Assembly: GCF_004341515.1 (NCBI RefSeq)
Contig: NZ_SLZF01000012.1
Coordinates: forward strand, 124,001 to 188,000
Origin: Allobosea sp. BK604
GTDB lineage: Bacteria > Pseudomonadota > Alphaproteobacteria > Rhizobiales > Beijerinckiaceae
Reading direction: 5' to 3'
DNA: 64,000 nt
In this document: piece after piece, positions 35,797 to 44,284 of the stretch
Layout: each line of letters opens with the position of its first letter
Numbering within the stretch: the first letter of the stretch is position 1
The notes under the pieces: model-generated
Database searches by the model: none
The model's input: the letters and a program-made list of their open reading frames with translations, nothing else
What the model was told of the DNA's origin: nothing
Made by a program: the position numbers and the translations under genes

Positions 35797-35901
35797 TAGA
35801 GCATTTTCGAGCGAAGTGGATACCGGTTCGCGTGAAGAAAATGCGTCAAAACAAGTAGATAGAGATTTTTCGCGATTCGAAGAAACGCGGAAATGCTCTA
35901 G
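35797..35901. repeat. Intergenic repeat, family II
   Basis: TAGAGCATTTTCGAGCGAAG opens the element, TACCGGTTCGCGTGAAGAAAATGC follows, and it ends AAATGCTCTAG; the ends are inverted (AGAGCATTT / AAATGCTCT). It is the second full copy of the 28844-28945 element. Its terminal CTAG forms the TAG stop codon of the minus-strand RidA gene. Confidence 0.7.
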
Positions 35902-36245
35902 GAGGTCGCGGCGACGATCGTGATCTCGACCTTCAGGCCGGGCTCGAGCAGAGCCATCTGGCCGGTCGAGCGTGCCGGCGGATTGGTGGGATCGACCCAC
36001 TTGTCCCAAACCGCATTCATGCCGGCGAAATCCCGCCTGTCGGCCAGCCAGACAATCGCCTGGAGAATCCGCGACTTGTCGGTCCCCGCAGCAGCCAGCA
36101 GCCGGTCGATTGAAGCCAGCACGGAGCGGGTCTGCTCCTCGATGCTCTGGTCTTCGACGCCAACCTGCCCGGTGAGGTAGACAGTCTGGGCATGGGCGAC
36201 TGCCTGGGACAGGCGGCCATTGGGCTGGATACGTGCGATGGACAT
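35898..36245 (-). CDS. RidA family protein
   Basis: This 115-residue protein has the YjgF/RidA family length and pattern: a TVYLTGQVG strand, IEEQTRSVLASIDRLLAAAG, ILQAIVWLADRRDFAGMNAVWDKWV and the PARSTGQMALLEPGLKVEITIVA end. The Arg of PARST corresponds to the family's substrate-binding Arg. RidA proteins hydrolyse reactive enamines/imines to ketoacids and ammonia, which suits a pathway with pyrroline or imine intermediates. The start MSIARIQ has AAGGA upstream. It is the last gene of the minus-strand hydroxyproline-like locus. Confidence 0.88.
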   Translation of the reverse strand: MSIARIQPNGRLSQAVAHAQTVYLTGQVGVEDQSIEEQTRSVLASIDRLLAAAGTDKSRILQAIVWLADRRDFAGMNAVWDKWVDPTNPPARSTGQMALLEPGLKVEITIVAATS

Positions 36246-36451
36246 CTCTTGATCCTTCCAAGTCAGATGCGGGGATTTTGGGTCGCGAAAGCAGGCGTGC
36301 AGCCTCGACAGCCGGGCGTGAGGGCGCTCGATCACACCGTTTGCTGGCCGTGCGGTGAAAGGCAGGGGTCGCCTTGCGAACCTCCAGACCTTCCATGAGG
36401 TCTTGGACGAGCGCTCGACGTCCCCGGTTAAGTGCCGGAGTTGGCCGAGGG

Positions 36452-37225
36452 CTAGGCCTGAGCCCTGATCAGCCTTTCCTTGATGGCATCAAGGGCGAGC
36501 GAGACATTCGAGAAGACGCCCTGGGCGCTCAGAAAATTCAGGACCTGCTCGTTCAGGCCGCCGCGCGTCTGATACTCCGCGGCGAGCGCGGCGAATTCCC
36601 GCCCCGCTGCCGCGCCGAGATTGCCGCCCAGCCCGACCAGCATCTGACCGACATAGGGCTGGGCCTTTTCATGTGCGACGCCATTGGCAACCATCCATGA
36701 GGAAATCGCCTCGGCGAACTGGAAATAGCTCGCCATCATCGCCGTCCCGGCCGTAAAGGCGTGGAACTCGCTCTCGTTATCCAGTTCAATCGCCGTGCCC
36801 AGCGGCTCGAACAGCGCTTTCACGGTCGGGTGTGGCGGGAAGAAAGCGGTCGGCCCCTGCCGTTGCGCGACTGTGGGGATCGGCACCGCCCTGGTGACGG
36901 TCGACGCTGGAGCCGTGACCTCCTTGAGGTAGTCCAGGGAGACCGCGGCGATCAGGCTGATCGCGTGGTGATCCGGCCGGAACCGCAGCGCGCGCAGGAC
37001 GCCATCCGCGATCTGTGGCCGAACCGCGAGGAACACGACATCGCTCGCATCCAGCACGGCCTGATTTGTCGCCGCAACGCGCACATTCGAGAAGCGCGCA
37101 GCCAGATCAGCCGCGACATCGGCATTGCGTGGGGACAGGGTGATCGCATGGTCGCGATCCACAGCACATAGCCCTTCGATGATGGCGGCCGCGATGGCCC
37201 CGGTGCCGATAAACCCAAGTCTCAT
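36452..37225 (-). CDS. Pyrroline-5-carboxylate reductase-like protein (ProC family)
   Basis: This 257-residue NAD(P)H-dependent reductase starts with the Rossmann motif RLGFIGTGAIAAAIIEG. The C-terminal dimerisation/active-site region (TAGTAMMASYFQFAEAISSWMVANG, then YQTRGGLNEQVLNFL) corresponds to the ProC family, where GG-N/T contacts the ring carboxylate. It is probably not the housekeeping proC: it sits 26 bases downstream of a proline racemase-family gene in a catabolic operon, so a pyrroline-2- or hydroxy-pyrroline carboxylate may be the substrate. An ATG nine bases upstream is an alternative start. Confidence 0.85.
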   Translation of the reverse strand: MRLGFIGTGAIAAAIIEGLCAVDRDHAITLSPRNADVAADLAARFSNVRVAATNQAVLDASDVVFLAVRPQIADGVLRALRFRPDHHAISLIAAVSLDYLKEVTAPASTVTRAVPIPTVAQRQGPTAFFPPHPTVKALFEPLGTAIELDNESEFHAFTAGTAMMASYFQFAEAISSWMVANGVAHEKAQPYVGQMLVGLGGNLGAAAGREFAALAAEYQTRGGLNEQVLNFLSAQGVFSNVSLALDAIKERLIRAQA

Positions 37226-37251
37226 GATCTGCATTCCCTGCGCCCATTCGA

Positions 37252-38283
37252 TCAGCACGACATCCATGTGTCGTTCAGGCGATAGCCCTCGGGGAACGGA
37301 TCTTCGGGGTCCGTGCCGTAACAGGAAACCCCAGTCAGCCAGGCTCGCCCCGCGACGCGCGTCATCACGGCCGGGCCCCCCCCGACTGTCGCGGTCCCCT
37401 CGATCCTGCATCCGAAGACCGTATCGAGCAGCGAATAATGGTTGAATGCCTCGCCGACCTCCAATTCGCCGCGGGCATGCATCAAGGCCATGCGCGCCGA
37501 GCTGCCGGTGCCGCAGGGGCTGCGGTCGACACGGCCCGGGGAGACGATCACGGCATTCCTGGCGCTCTTGATCCCGTCCCTCTCGTGGAGCGGGCCGGCG
37601 AACAAGGTCTGGTTGATGGTATGAATGCCGGGATTCTCGGGGTGGACGGAGGGGAGCTGCTCCGCCGCCGCCAGCTTGATCCGCTCCCCGAGTTCCACCA
37701 GCGCGCGCGCGTCGTTCCGCTCCAGCCGGAATCCGAGGCTGTCGGCGGAGACGATGACATAGATCATGCCGCCATAGCTCACATCGACCTGGATGCGCCC
37801 GAGCCCGGGGACATCCACGCTCTTGTCGCGATGCATCACGAAGGCCGGCACGTTCTGGAAGGACACGCGGCGGCACTTGCCGCCGTCACATTCGGCCTCG
37901 ACCTGGACAAGCCCGGCAGGGGTATCCACGCACAGCTTCACGACGCCATCGCGCATCCCAATCATGCCCGTCTCGAGGACGGCGGTCACGGTGCAGATCA
38001 GGTTCGAGCCCGACATCGGCGGGTAGTAATCCGACTCGATCACGATCATGCCGAAATCGGCTTCGGCAGCGACCGGCGGTGTCACCAGATTGACCGCGGC
38101 GTTCACGCTGCCGCGTGGATCAGACAGCAGCATGGTCCTGAGCCAGTCCTGGTCGCGCTGGATCGCGACCTGGCGCTCGAACATCGAGTTCGCGCGCGGC
38201 GCGATCACGCCGCCGGTGATGACCCGCCCAACCTCCCCTTCGGCGTGAGCGCCGACGACGGTGACGACCTGCTGTAATCTCAT
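37252..38283 (-). CDS. Proline racemase family protein (Ser/Cys type; hydroxyproline epimerase/dehydratase candidate)
   Basis: The protein has 343 residues. In proline racemase and 4-hydroxyproline epimerase two Cys act as acid/base. Here the first is replaced by S91 (PPMSGSNLICTVT), while the second is kept at C257 (DRSPCGTGSSARMA). Characterised family members with the Ser/Cys pair are reported to act on hydroxyprolines, including trans-3-hydroxy-L-proline dehydration to pyrroline-2-carboxylate and 4-hydroxyproline epimerisation. The flanking ProC-like reductase and DapA-family lyase fit either route. It is the central clue to the substrate of this locus. Confidence 0.87.
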   Translation of the reverse strand: MRLQQVVTVVGAHAEGEVGRVITGGVIAPRANSMFERQVAIQRDQDWLRTMLLSDPRGSVNAAVNLVTPPVAAEADFGMIVIESDYYPPMSGSNLICTVTAVLETGMIGMRDGVVKLCVDTPAGLVQVEAECDGGKCRRVSFQNVPAFVMHRDKSVDVPGLGRIQVDVSYGGMIYVIVSADSLGFRLERNDARALVELGERIKLAAAEQLPSVHPENPGIHTINQTLFAGPLHERDGIKSARNAVIVSPGRVDRSPCGTGSSARMALMHARGELEVGEAFNHYSLLDTVFGCRIEGTATVGGGPAVMTRVAGRAWLTGVSCYGTDPEDPFPEGYRLNDTWMSC

Positions 38284-38303
38284 GCTCGCTCCGAATGACA
38301 GGC

Positions 38304-38332
38304 TGCGAGGCTTGCCATCAGCGAGCCTCGCA
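38304..38332 (-). terminator. Hairpin between DapA-family and racemase genes
   Basis: TGCGAGGCT (38304-38312) and AGCCTCGCA (38324-38332) form a perfect 9-bp stem with an 11-base loop in the 96-base gap. It may reduce read-through from the DapA-family gene into the racemase gene. No U-tract is seen. Confidence 0.45.
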
Positions 38333-38379
38333 ACATTTGCCTAACCGCGGCCCGCCGGAATCCCGGCCGGCCACCTGCG

Positions 38380-39288
38380 TCACGCCGCGAGCTTCGCGCG
38401 CGCCTTCAGGGCATCGATTGCGGCCTGCACCGTATCGATGACGTGCTTGCGCTCCTCGCCGACGAGCGGGAGGCGCGGTGCGCGCGTCCATTCCGGAGCG
38501 CCATAGACGAGGTGCTCGGCGAGCTTGATGTACTGCACCAGCTTGACATGGGTATCGAGATGGAAGGACGGCGTCAGGATGCGATAAAGCTCGCGCGCTT
38601 CCGCGTATTTGTTGGCCCGGCAGAGATTGAACAGCTGCACGCATTCGGCCGGCCAGGCGTTGGTCATGCCGGAGACCCAGCCGGTGACGCCGAGCGCGGC
38701 GCTTTCGACGATGAGATCGTCGACACCGCAGAACACGCTGAAGCGGTCTCCGCAGGCGATATAGGTATCCGTGACGCGCCGGATATCGCCGGTCTCTTCC
38801 TTGATGCAGACGATTTCCCTGGTGTCCGCGAGCTGGAGGAGCATCTCTGGCGTCACGTCGACGCCATAGGCGATCGGGTTGTTGTAGATCATGATCGGCA
38901 GTGCCGAGGCGCTGGCCAGCTGCTTGTACCAGTGCACGGTCTCGCGCGGATCGGTCTTGTAGCCGAGGCTCGGGAACGCCATCAGGCCCTGGGCGCCGAA
39001 GCTCTCGTATTTGCGGGCATTCGCCTTGACCGTCTCGACGGTGGTTTCGCAGATGCCGGAGAGCACCGGGACGCGCCCGGCAGCGGCCTCGACGCCGGCG
39101 CGAATGACGGACTCGCGCTCGCCGATCGAGAGCGACGCGTTCTCGCCGAGCATCGGCAGGACGATGACGCCGGAAACACCGTTCTTGATCAGCCGGTCGA
39201 CCGACTTCTGGCAGGCGTCGAGATCGAGGCTGCCATCCTCGTTCAGCTTGGTCGTCACCGCCGGGAAGACACCGGTCCAGATGGTCAT
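38380..39288 (-). CDS. Dihydrodipicolinate synthase family lyase (DapA fold)
   Basis: This 302-residue TIM-barrel lyase has the Schiff-base lysine K163 (VCIKEETGD) and Y135 (YNNP). The substrate loop reads LPMLGENASL instead of the GTTGE of true DapA, so it is a catabolic family member. The AALGVTGWVSGMTNAWP segment resembles hydroxyproline-pathway deaminases (pyrroline-4-hydroxy-2-carboxylate deaminase, HypD/LhpC), which convert that intermediate to alpha-ketoglutarate semialdehyde. This is recognised by eye and should be confirmed. AAGGAG precedes the ATG, and a perfect palindrome (39310-39323) lies 22 bases upstream. Confidence 0.85.
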   Translation of the reverse strand: MTIWTGVFPAVTTKLNEDGSLDLDACQKSVDRLIKNGVSGVIVLPMLGENASLSIGERESVIRAGVEAAAGRVPVLSGICETTVETVKANARKYESFGAQGLMAFPSLGYKTDPRETVHWYKQLASASALPIMIYNNPIAYGVDVTPEMLLQLADTREIVCIKEETGDIRRVTDTYIACGDRFSVFCGVDDLIVESAALGVTGWVSGMTNAWPAECVQLFNLCRANKYAEARELYRILTPSFHLDTHVKLVQYIKLAEHLVYGAPEWTRAPRLPLVGEERKHVIDTVQAAIDALKARAKLAA

Positions 39289-39309
39289 GTTAGCGCTCCT
39301 TGATCTGCG

Positions 39310-39323
39310 TATTGGATCCAATA
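39310..39323. promoter_or_regulatory. Perfect palindrome upstream of the DapA-family gene (putative GntR operator)
   Basis: TATTGGATCCAATA is a perfect 14-bp palindrome 22 bases upstream of the start codon. Its TTGGAT core recurs at 43571, 43351 and 46464, each in a promoter region of the same locus, so it is proposed as the strongest site for the FCD-type GntR regulator encoded at 43622. Confidence 0.55.
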
Positions 39324-39362
39324 TCCTGCATTCAATCGCTTGTCCATAGCGCCCTTGGGCGC

Positions 39363-40145
39363 TCAGGACCGTACCACGCGGGCGAGGCCCACGAGACGCT
39401 CCAGCCCGAACACCACAATCAGGATGAGACCGATCTGCAGGGCCGAGGCGGCGGCGATGACGAGCTGGCCGACCGAGAATTGCAGGTAGTCGAAGATCTC
39501 GATGGGCAAGGTGCTGATGCCGGGGCCGGTCAGGAACAGCGCCGCGTTCAGCTCGCCGAAGGAGAGGATGAAGGCAAAGATGCCGCCTGCCAGGATGCCG
39601 GGCCAGATCAATGGCAGCGTCACGAGTGCGAATCCCCGGAGCGGGCCCGCTCGCAGGCTCTGCGCCGCTTCCTCGAGCACCGGGTCGACCGCAAGGACGC
39701 TGGCGGCCACCGACCGGACGACGAAGGGCATGCCGAGCACGCAATGCGCGATGACCAGGCCGGTGAAGGCCGGCATGCCGCCGAGCAGCTTGAAGAACAG
39801 CAGCAAGGACAGGCCGAGCACGATCGCCGGAAAGACGAGCGGCGCGAGAAAGATGCCTTGCAGGATGCTCGCCGCCAGGCCGCGCCGTCGTGCGATGTAG
39901 AGGCCGCCCATCGTGCCGACCAATGTCGCCAGGATGCTGGAGACGATGGCGAGTTGGATGCTGAGCGTGAACGCGTTGCGCATGCTCTCCGTGCCGAAGA
40001 ACGTCGCGAACCAGCGCAGCGACAGGCCAGGCGGCGGGAAGACGAAGAACTCCGTCGGCGAGAAGGCGGAAACGACGACGACGAGGATCGGCAGCAGGAT
40101 GAAGAGATAGGTGAAGACCGTCATGGCGACGAGAAGACGATGCAT
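39363..40145 (-). CDS. ABC transporter permease (PotC-like)
   Basis: This 260-residue inner-membrane permease is of the spermidine/putrescine (PotC) type with about six helices. Signatures are VVSAFSPTEFFVFPPPGLSLRWF near the N-terminus and the EAA loop LEEAAQSLRAGPLRGFALVTLPLIWPG. It is 4 bases from the PotB-like gene and is the downstream permease of a complete ABC system. Transport of hydroxyproline or a related cationic or zwitterionic amino acid is inferred from the neighbours. Confidence 0.9.
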   Translation of the reverse strand: MHRLLVAMTVFTYLFILLPILVVVVSAFSPTEFFVFPPPGLSLRWFATFFGTESMRNAFTLSIQLAIVSSILATLVGTMGGLYIARRRGLAASILQGIFLAPLVFPAIVLGLSLLLFFKLLGGMPAFTGLVIAHCVLGMPFVVRSVAASVLAVDPVLEEAAQSLRAGPLRGFALVTLPLIWPGILAGGIFAFILSFGELNAALFLTGPGISTLPIEIFDYLQFSVGQLVIAAASALQIGLILIVVFGLERLVGLARVVRS

Positions 40146-40149
40146 GACG

Positions 40150-41015
40150 TTATCCCCTGCCCTGGACGCGCTGCGGCCGCAGCACCATCAGGATGAGCGC
40201 GCAGACGACGAGCGCGATGGCGAGCAGCACGAAGGACATCGCGGCGGCCAGCGGCCAGCGGAAGGTCGCGGCGCTGTCGAAGATCAGGCTGACCAGGAGT
40301 TTCATGCGGGGGCCGCCGAGCAGCACGATCGCGACATAGGCGCTGAGCGACATCAGGAAGACCAGAAGCATTCCCGACGCCACGCCCGGGCTCGACAGCG
40401 GCCAGGTGACGTGGACGAAGGTCTGGAAGGGATTGGCCCGGAGCGACTGGGCGGCTTCCCGATAATAGGAATCGATCGTCGCCAACGCGTTGCAGATCGA
40501 GATGACCATATAGGGCAGCATGATCGTCATCAGCGCGAAGGCCACGGCCTGGAAGGTGTTGAGCATGACCAGCGGCGCGTCGATCGCCCCGGCCTTCTGC
40601 AGCACGACATTGACCAGGCCCTGCCGCCCGAGCAGCGTGAGCCAGCCATAGGCGCGCACGACATTGCTGACGAGCAGCGGCAGGGACAGCAGAAGCAGCA
40701 GCCACAGGCGTGCGCGCGGGCTCAGGGGCGCGAGCACATAGGCGGTCGCGTAGCCGAAGACGAGGCAGAGGGCCAGGATGGTCGCGCCGGCACCGAGGGT
40801 GCGTTGCACGATCGTCAGATAGAAGCTGTCACTGATGATCGCGATATAGTTCTCCGCCGTGATCTGATCGCTGTAGAGCTCACTGCTGGATGAACCGTGG
40901 ATGCTGACCCAGAACAGCAATCCCAGCGGCACGATGAAGAAGATGATCGATACGAACAGAGGCGGGGCAAGCAGCGCGAAGGATGCGAGCCTGCGTGTCA
41001 TCACGAGCTTCGTCA

Positions 41016-41016
<1 letters not shown>
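40150..41016 (-). CDS. ABC transporter permease (PotB-like)
   Basis: This 288-residue inner-membrane permease has the PotB pattern (LLAPPLFVSIIFFIVPLGLLFWVS...), the segment LLVSNVVRAYGWLTLLGRQGLVN and the EAA loop YYREAAQSLRANPFQTFVHVTWPL. The start MTKLVMTRRL overlaps the stop of the ATPase gene by ATGA and removes an N-terminal extension that has no membrane or family character. It forms the channel with the PotC-like protein. Confidence 0.9.
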
Positions 41017-42101
<1,085 letters not shown>

Positions 42102-42201
42102 TGGTCTTTCGCGGCTCTGCTGGAAACGGCAACGACAAGGCGCTGCCGGCACCCTCCACGGATGCCGGCGCCGAGCGCCACAGGACTGGATGGTGTGCTG
42201 A

Positions 42202-43263
42202 TCAGCCGCCGGAGACGGCCCGGTTCCAGCGATCGGTCCACTCGGCCCGCTTGGTCATCATCATGACCGGGTCGAGCTCGACGAGCCGCTTGAAGTCGTC
42301 CTCGCTCATGTGAACGCGTTTCTGCAATTCCGGCGTCAGGACGGCCTCGGTATCCGGGTTGCTGCCGGCATAGTTGAAGCGTTCGGCGATGACCTTCTGG
42401 AAGCGCGGATCGAGCAGGGTGTTCAGATAGGTCTCGGCCAGTTCGAGATTCTTGGTGCCCTTGGCGATGCCGGCACCGCTGGCATAGGCGATGGCGCCCT
42501 CGCTCGGCCAGACCCAGTCGACCGTTCCGCCCCAGCCCTGCAGCGTATAGGTCTGCGCCTTGTACAGCAGGCCCACCAGCGCATCCTCGTTGCGCAACGA
42601 GTTCATGATCGAGTCCGTGTCCTTGATGAACATGGGTTGCTGGTCGACCATCTTCTTCAGCATCTCGAAGCCGGCCTTCTCGTCGCTCGGGCTCTTGCCG
42701 GCGGCCATGGCGCCGATCGGGATGATGTAGGAGCCGATGGAATGCGAGATCTCGGGCAGCGCGATCCGGCCCTTGAACTCGGGCTTCCACAGATCGGCGA
42801 AGGATTTCGGCGGGTTCTTCAGCTTGGTGTTGTAGACGATGCCGAGCGGTGAATAGTTCAGCGCGACCCAGCTTCCGGTGAAGAAGCGCTTCGGCACCTT
42901 CCTCAGGTTGGGCAGGCGCGGCGAGTCGAGGTTGAGCGGCTGCAAGGCGCCCTGTTCGAGGCCGAGCTGCGCCATCAGGTCGACGAGCTGGATGATGTCG
43001 TATTGCTGGTTGTTGACGCTGAGCTTGACCTTGGTGATGCGCTGGTCGGGCGTCGAGCCGCGATCCTGCACGACCTTCACGCCGGTCTCCTGCTCGAAGA
43101 TGACGTCGCTGCTCGCCTTGAGCGCATCGCCCCATTGTCCGCCCCAGGTCATCACGACGATCTGCGACGCCTTCGGTTGAGCCAGGGCCGAGCCGATCGG
43201 TCCCGACAAGCTGTTGGCTGCTACGAGCCCGGCCGAGCCGGACAGAAATTGACGACGATCCAT
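42202..43263 (-). CDS. ABC transporter substrate-binding protein (PotD/spermidine-putrescine type)
   Basis: This 353-residue periplasmic protein has an N-terminal Tat-like signal (MDRRQFLSGSAGLVAANSL). Family features are VMTWGGQWGDALKASSDVIFEQETGVKVV, LNYSPLGIVYNT, FADLWKPEFKGRIALPE and WVWPSEGAIAYA. The start was set at MDRRQF, preceded by GGGAGG, rather than at an in-frame ATG 105 bases upstream. It is the first gene of the minus-strand operon running through ATPase and permeases to the DapA, racemase, ProC and RidA genes. Confidence 0.9.
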   Translation of the reverse strand: MDRRQFLSGSAGLVAANSLSGPIGSALAQPKASQIVVMTWGGQWGDALKASSDVIFEQETGVKVVQDRGSTPDQRITKVKLSVNNQQYDIIQLVDLMAQLGLEQGALQPLNLDSPRLPNLRKVPKRFFTGSWVALNYSPLGIVYNTKLKNPPKSFADLWKPEFKGRIALPEISHSIGSYIIPIGAMAAGKSPSDEKAGFEMLKKMVDQQPMFIKDTDSIMNSLRNEDALVGLLYKAQTYTLQGWGGTVDWVWPSEGAIAYASGAGIAKGTKNLELAETYLNTLLDPRFQKVIAERFNYAGSNPDTEAVLTPELQKRVHMSEDDFKRLVELDPVMMMTKRAEWTDRWNRAVSGG

Positions 43264-43350
43264 GCCTTCACGCCTCCCGTGAGCTGTCGTTCGCGGCAGC
43301 TGTCCCGCCGATCGGGAGACCGCCTTGTCAAACGAGATGCATCCGTATGA

Positions 43351-43364
43351 ATGGATATTGTATA
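43351..43364. promoter_or_regulatory. TGGATAT-type motif in the promoter of the ABC operon
   Basis: ATGGATATTGTATA lies 88 bases upstream of the binding-protein start in the AT-rich part of the 358-base divergent region 43264-43621. It matches the core shared with the palindromes at 39310 and 46464. It is the likely site for the adjacent GntR regulator or the promoter itself. Confidence 0.45.
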
Positions 43365-43570
43365 GCAATCTCTGTCAAGGTTCGTTTGCGGCTGCGGCGG
43401 TCGTGGCTGCGCGATTGTTGAGCAAGATGCTGCGAACGCAGGCGCAGGCATGAGGCGGCCGGGTTTGGGTCATCGCCTGGACGGCGAAGGCGGTCGCAGC
43501 ATGCGCGGGGGATCGATCGCCGCGGCGAGACACGTGGAAAAACAGGCGGAGCGGCACCGCAAACGGTTTA

Positions 43571-43584
43571 TTTTGGATATCTTC
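43571..43584. promoter_or_regulatory. TTGGATAT motif upstream of the GntR gene
   Basis: TTTTGGATATCTTC lies 38 bases upstream of the GntR start. It shares the TTGGATAT core with the sites at 46464 and 43351, suggesting autoregulation. Apart from this and the 43351 site, the divergent region holds nothing recognisable. Confidence 0.4.
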
Positions 43585-43621
43585 GTACGAGACACACGCT
43601 CCAGCGGGAGATTCGCGTCAG

Positions 43622-44284
43622 ATGCTCAAACGTCGAACGGTCACCAGCGATGTGGCTGATTTCATCCGCCAGAAGATCATCGACGGCTCCTACAAGGGCG
43701 GAGAGCTCATTCGGCAGGAGGCTCTGGCTGCCGAGCTCGGGGTCAGCCGCATTCCCGTCCGCGAAGCCCTGCTCCAGCTCGAAGCGGAAGGCCTGGTGAC
43801 GATCCATACCCATCGCGGAGCGATGGTCGCGATCCTGTCGCCTGACGACGCGCAGGAGATTTTCGAGGCTCGCGCGCTAATCGAGCCCTTCATGCTCAAC
43901 GAAGCCATGAAACTTCGTACGCCGGCGGACGTGCTGGCGGTCCAGCAGGTCCTGACGCGCTATGAGAATGCGATCAAGAACGATGCCGGCCCGGAAGAGC
44001 TGAGCAGCCTGAACTGGGCGCTGCATGTGAGGATGTGCGAACCGGCGAAACGGCCGCGAATGATGGCGATCCTCACCTCGCTCCATAATTCGGCCGACCG
44101 GTACTTGCGCGTGCAGATCAATGTCCAGGAAGCGCGGCAGCGCGCACTCGTCGATCACCGGAATATCGTTGATGCCTACGCCAAGGGGGATACGAAAAAG
44201 GCCTGCAAGCTCATGGAACAGCATATTCGCGTGGCCTTGGACGAGGTCATGCAGCGCCTGAAGCCGCTATCCCCGGGCAGCTAG
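43622..44284 (+). CDS. GntR family regulator, FCD subfamily
   Basis: This 220-residue protein has an N-terminal winged helix (VADFIRQKIIDGSYKGGELIRQEALAAELGVSRIPVREALLQLEAEGLV) and a C-terminal FCD helical bundle with metal-binding His positions (LNWALHVRMC; HRNIVDAYAKGDTKKACKLMEQHI). It is divergent from the ABC/hydroxyproline-like operon, and its stop codon interlocks with that of the convergent hydrolase gene (CTAG shared). In Sinorhizobium the hydroxyproline locus is controlled by a GntR repressor (HypR), a parallel that fits this arrangement. Confidence 0.88.
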   Translation: MLKRRTVTSDVADFIRQKIIDGSYKGGELIRQEALAAELGVSRIPVREALLQLEAEGLVTIHTHRGAMVAILSPDDAQEIFEARALIEPFMLNEAMKLRTPADVLAVQQVLTRYENAIKNDAGPEELSSLNWALHVRMCEPAKRPRMMAILTSLHNSADRYLRVQINVQEARQRALVDHRNIVDAYAKGDTKKACKLMEQHIRVALDEVMQRLKPLSPGS

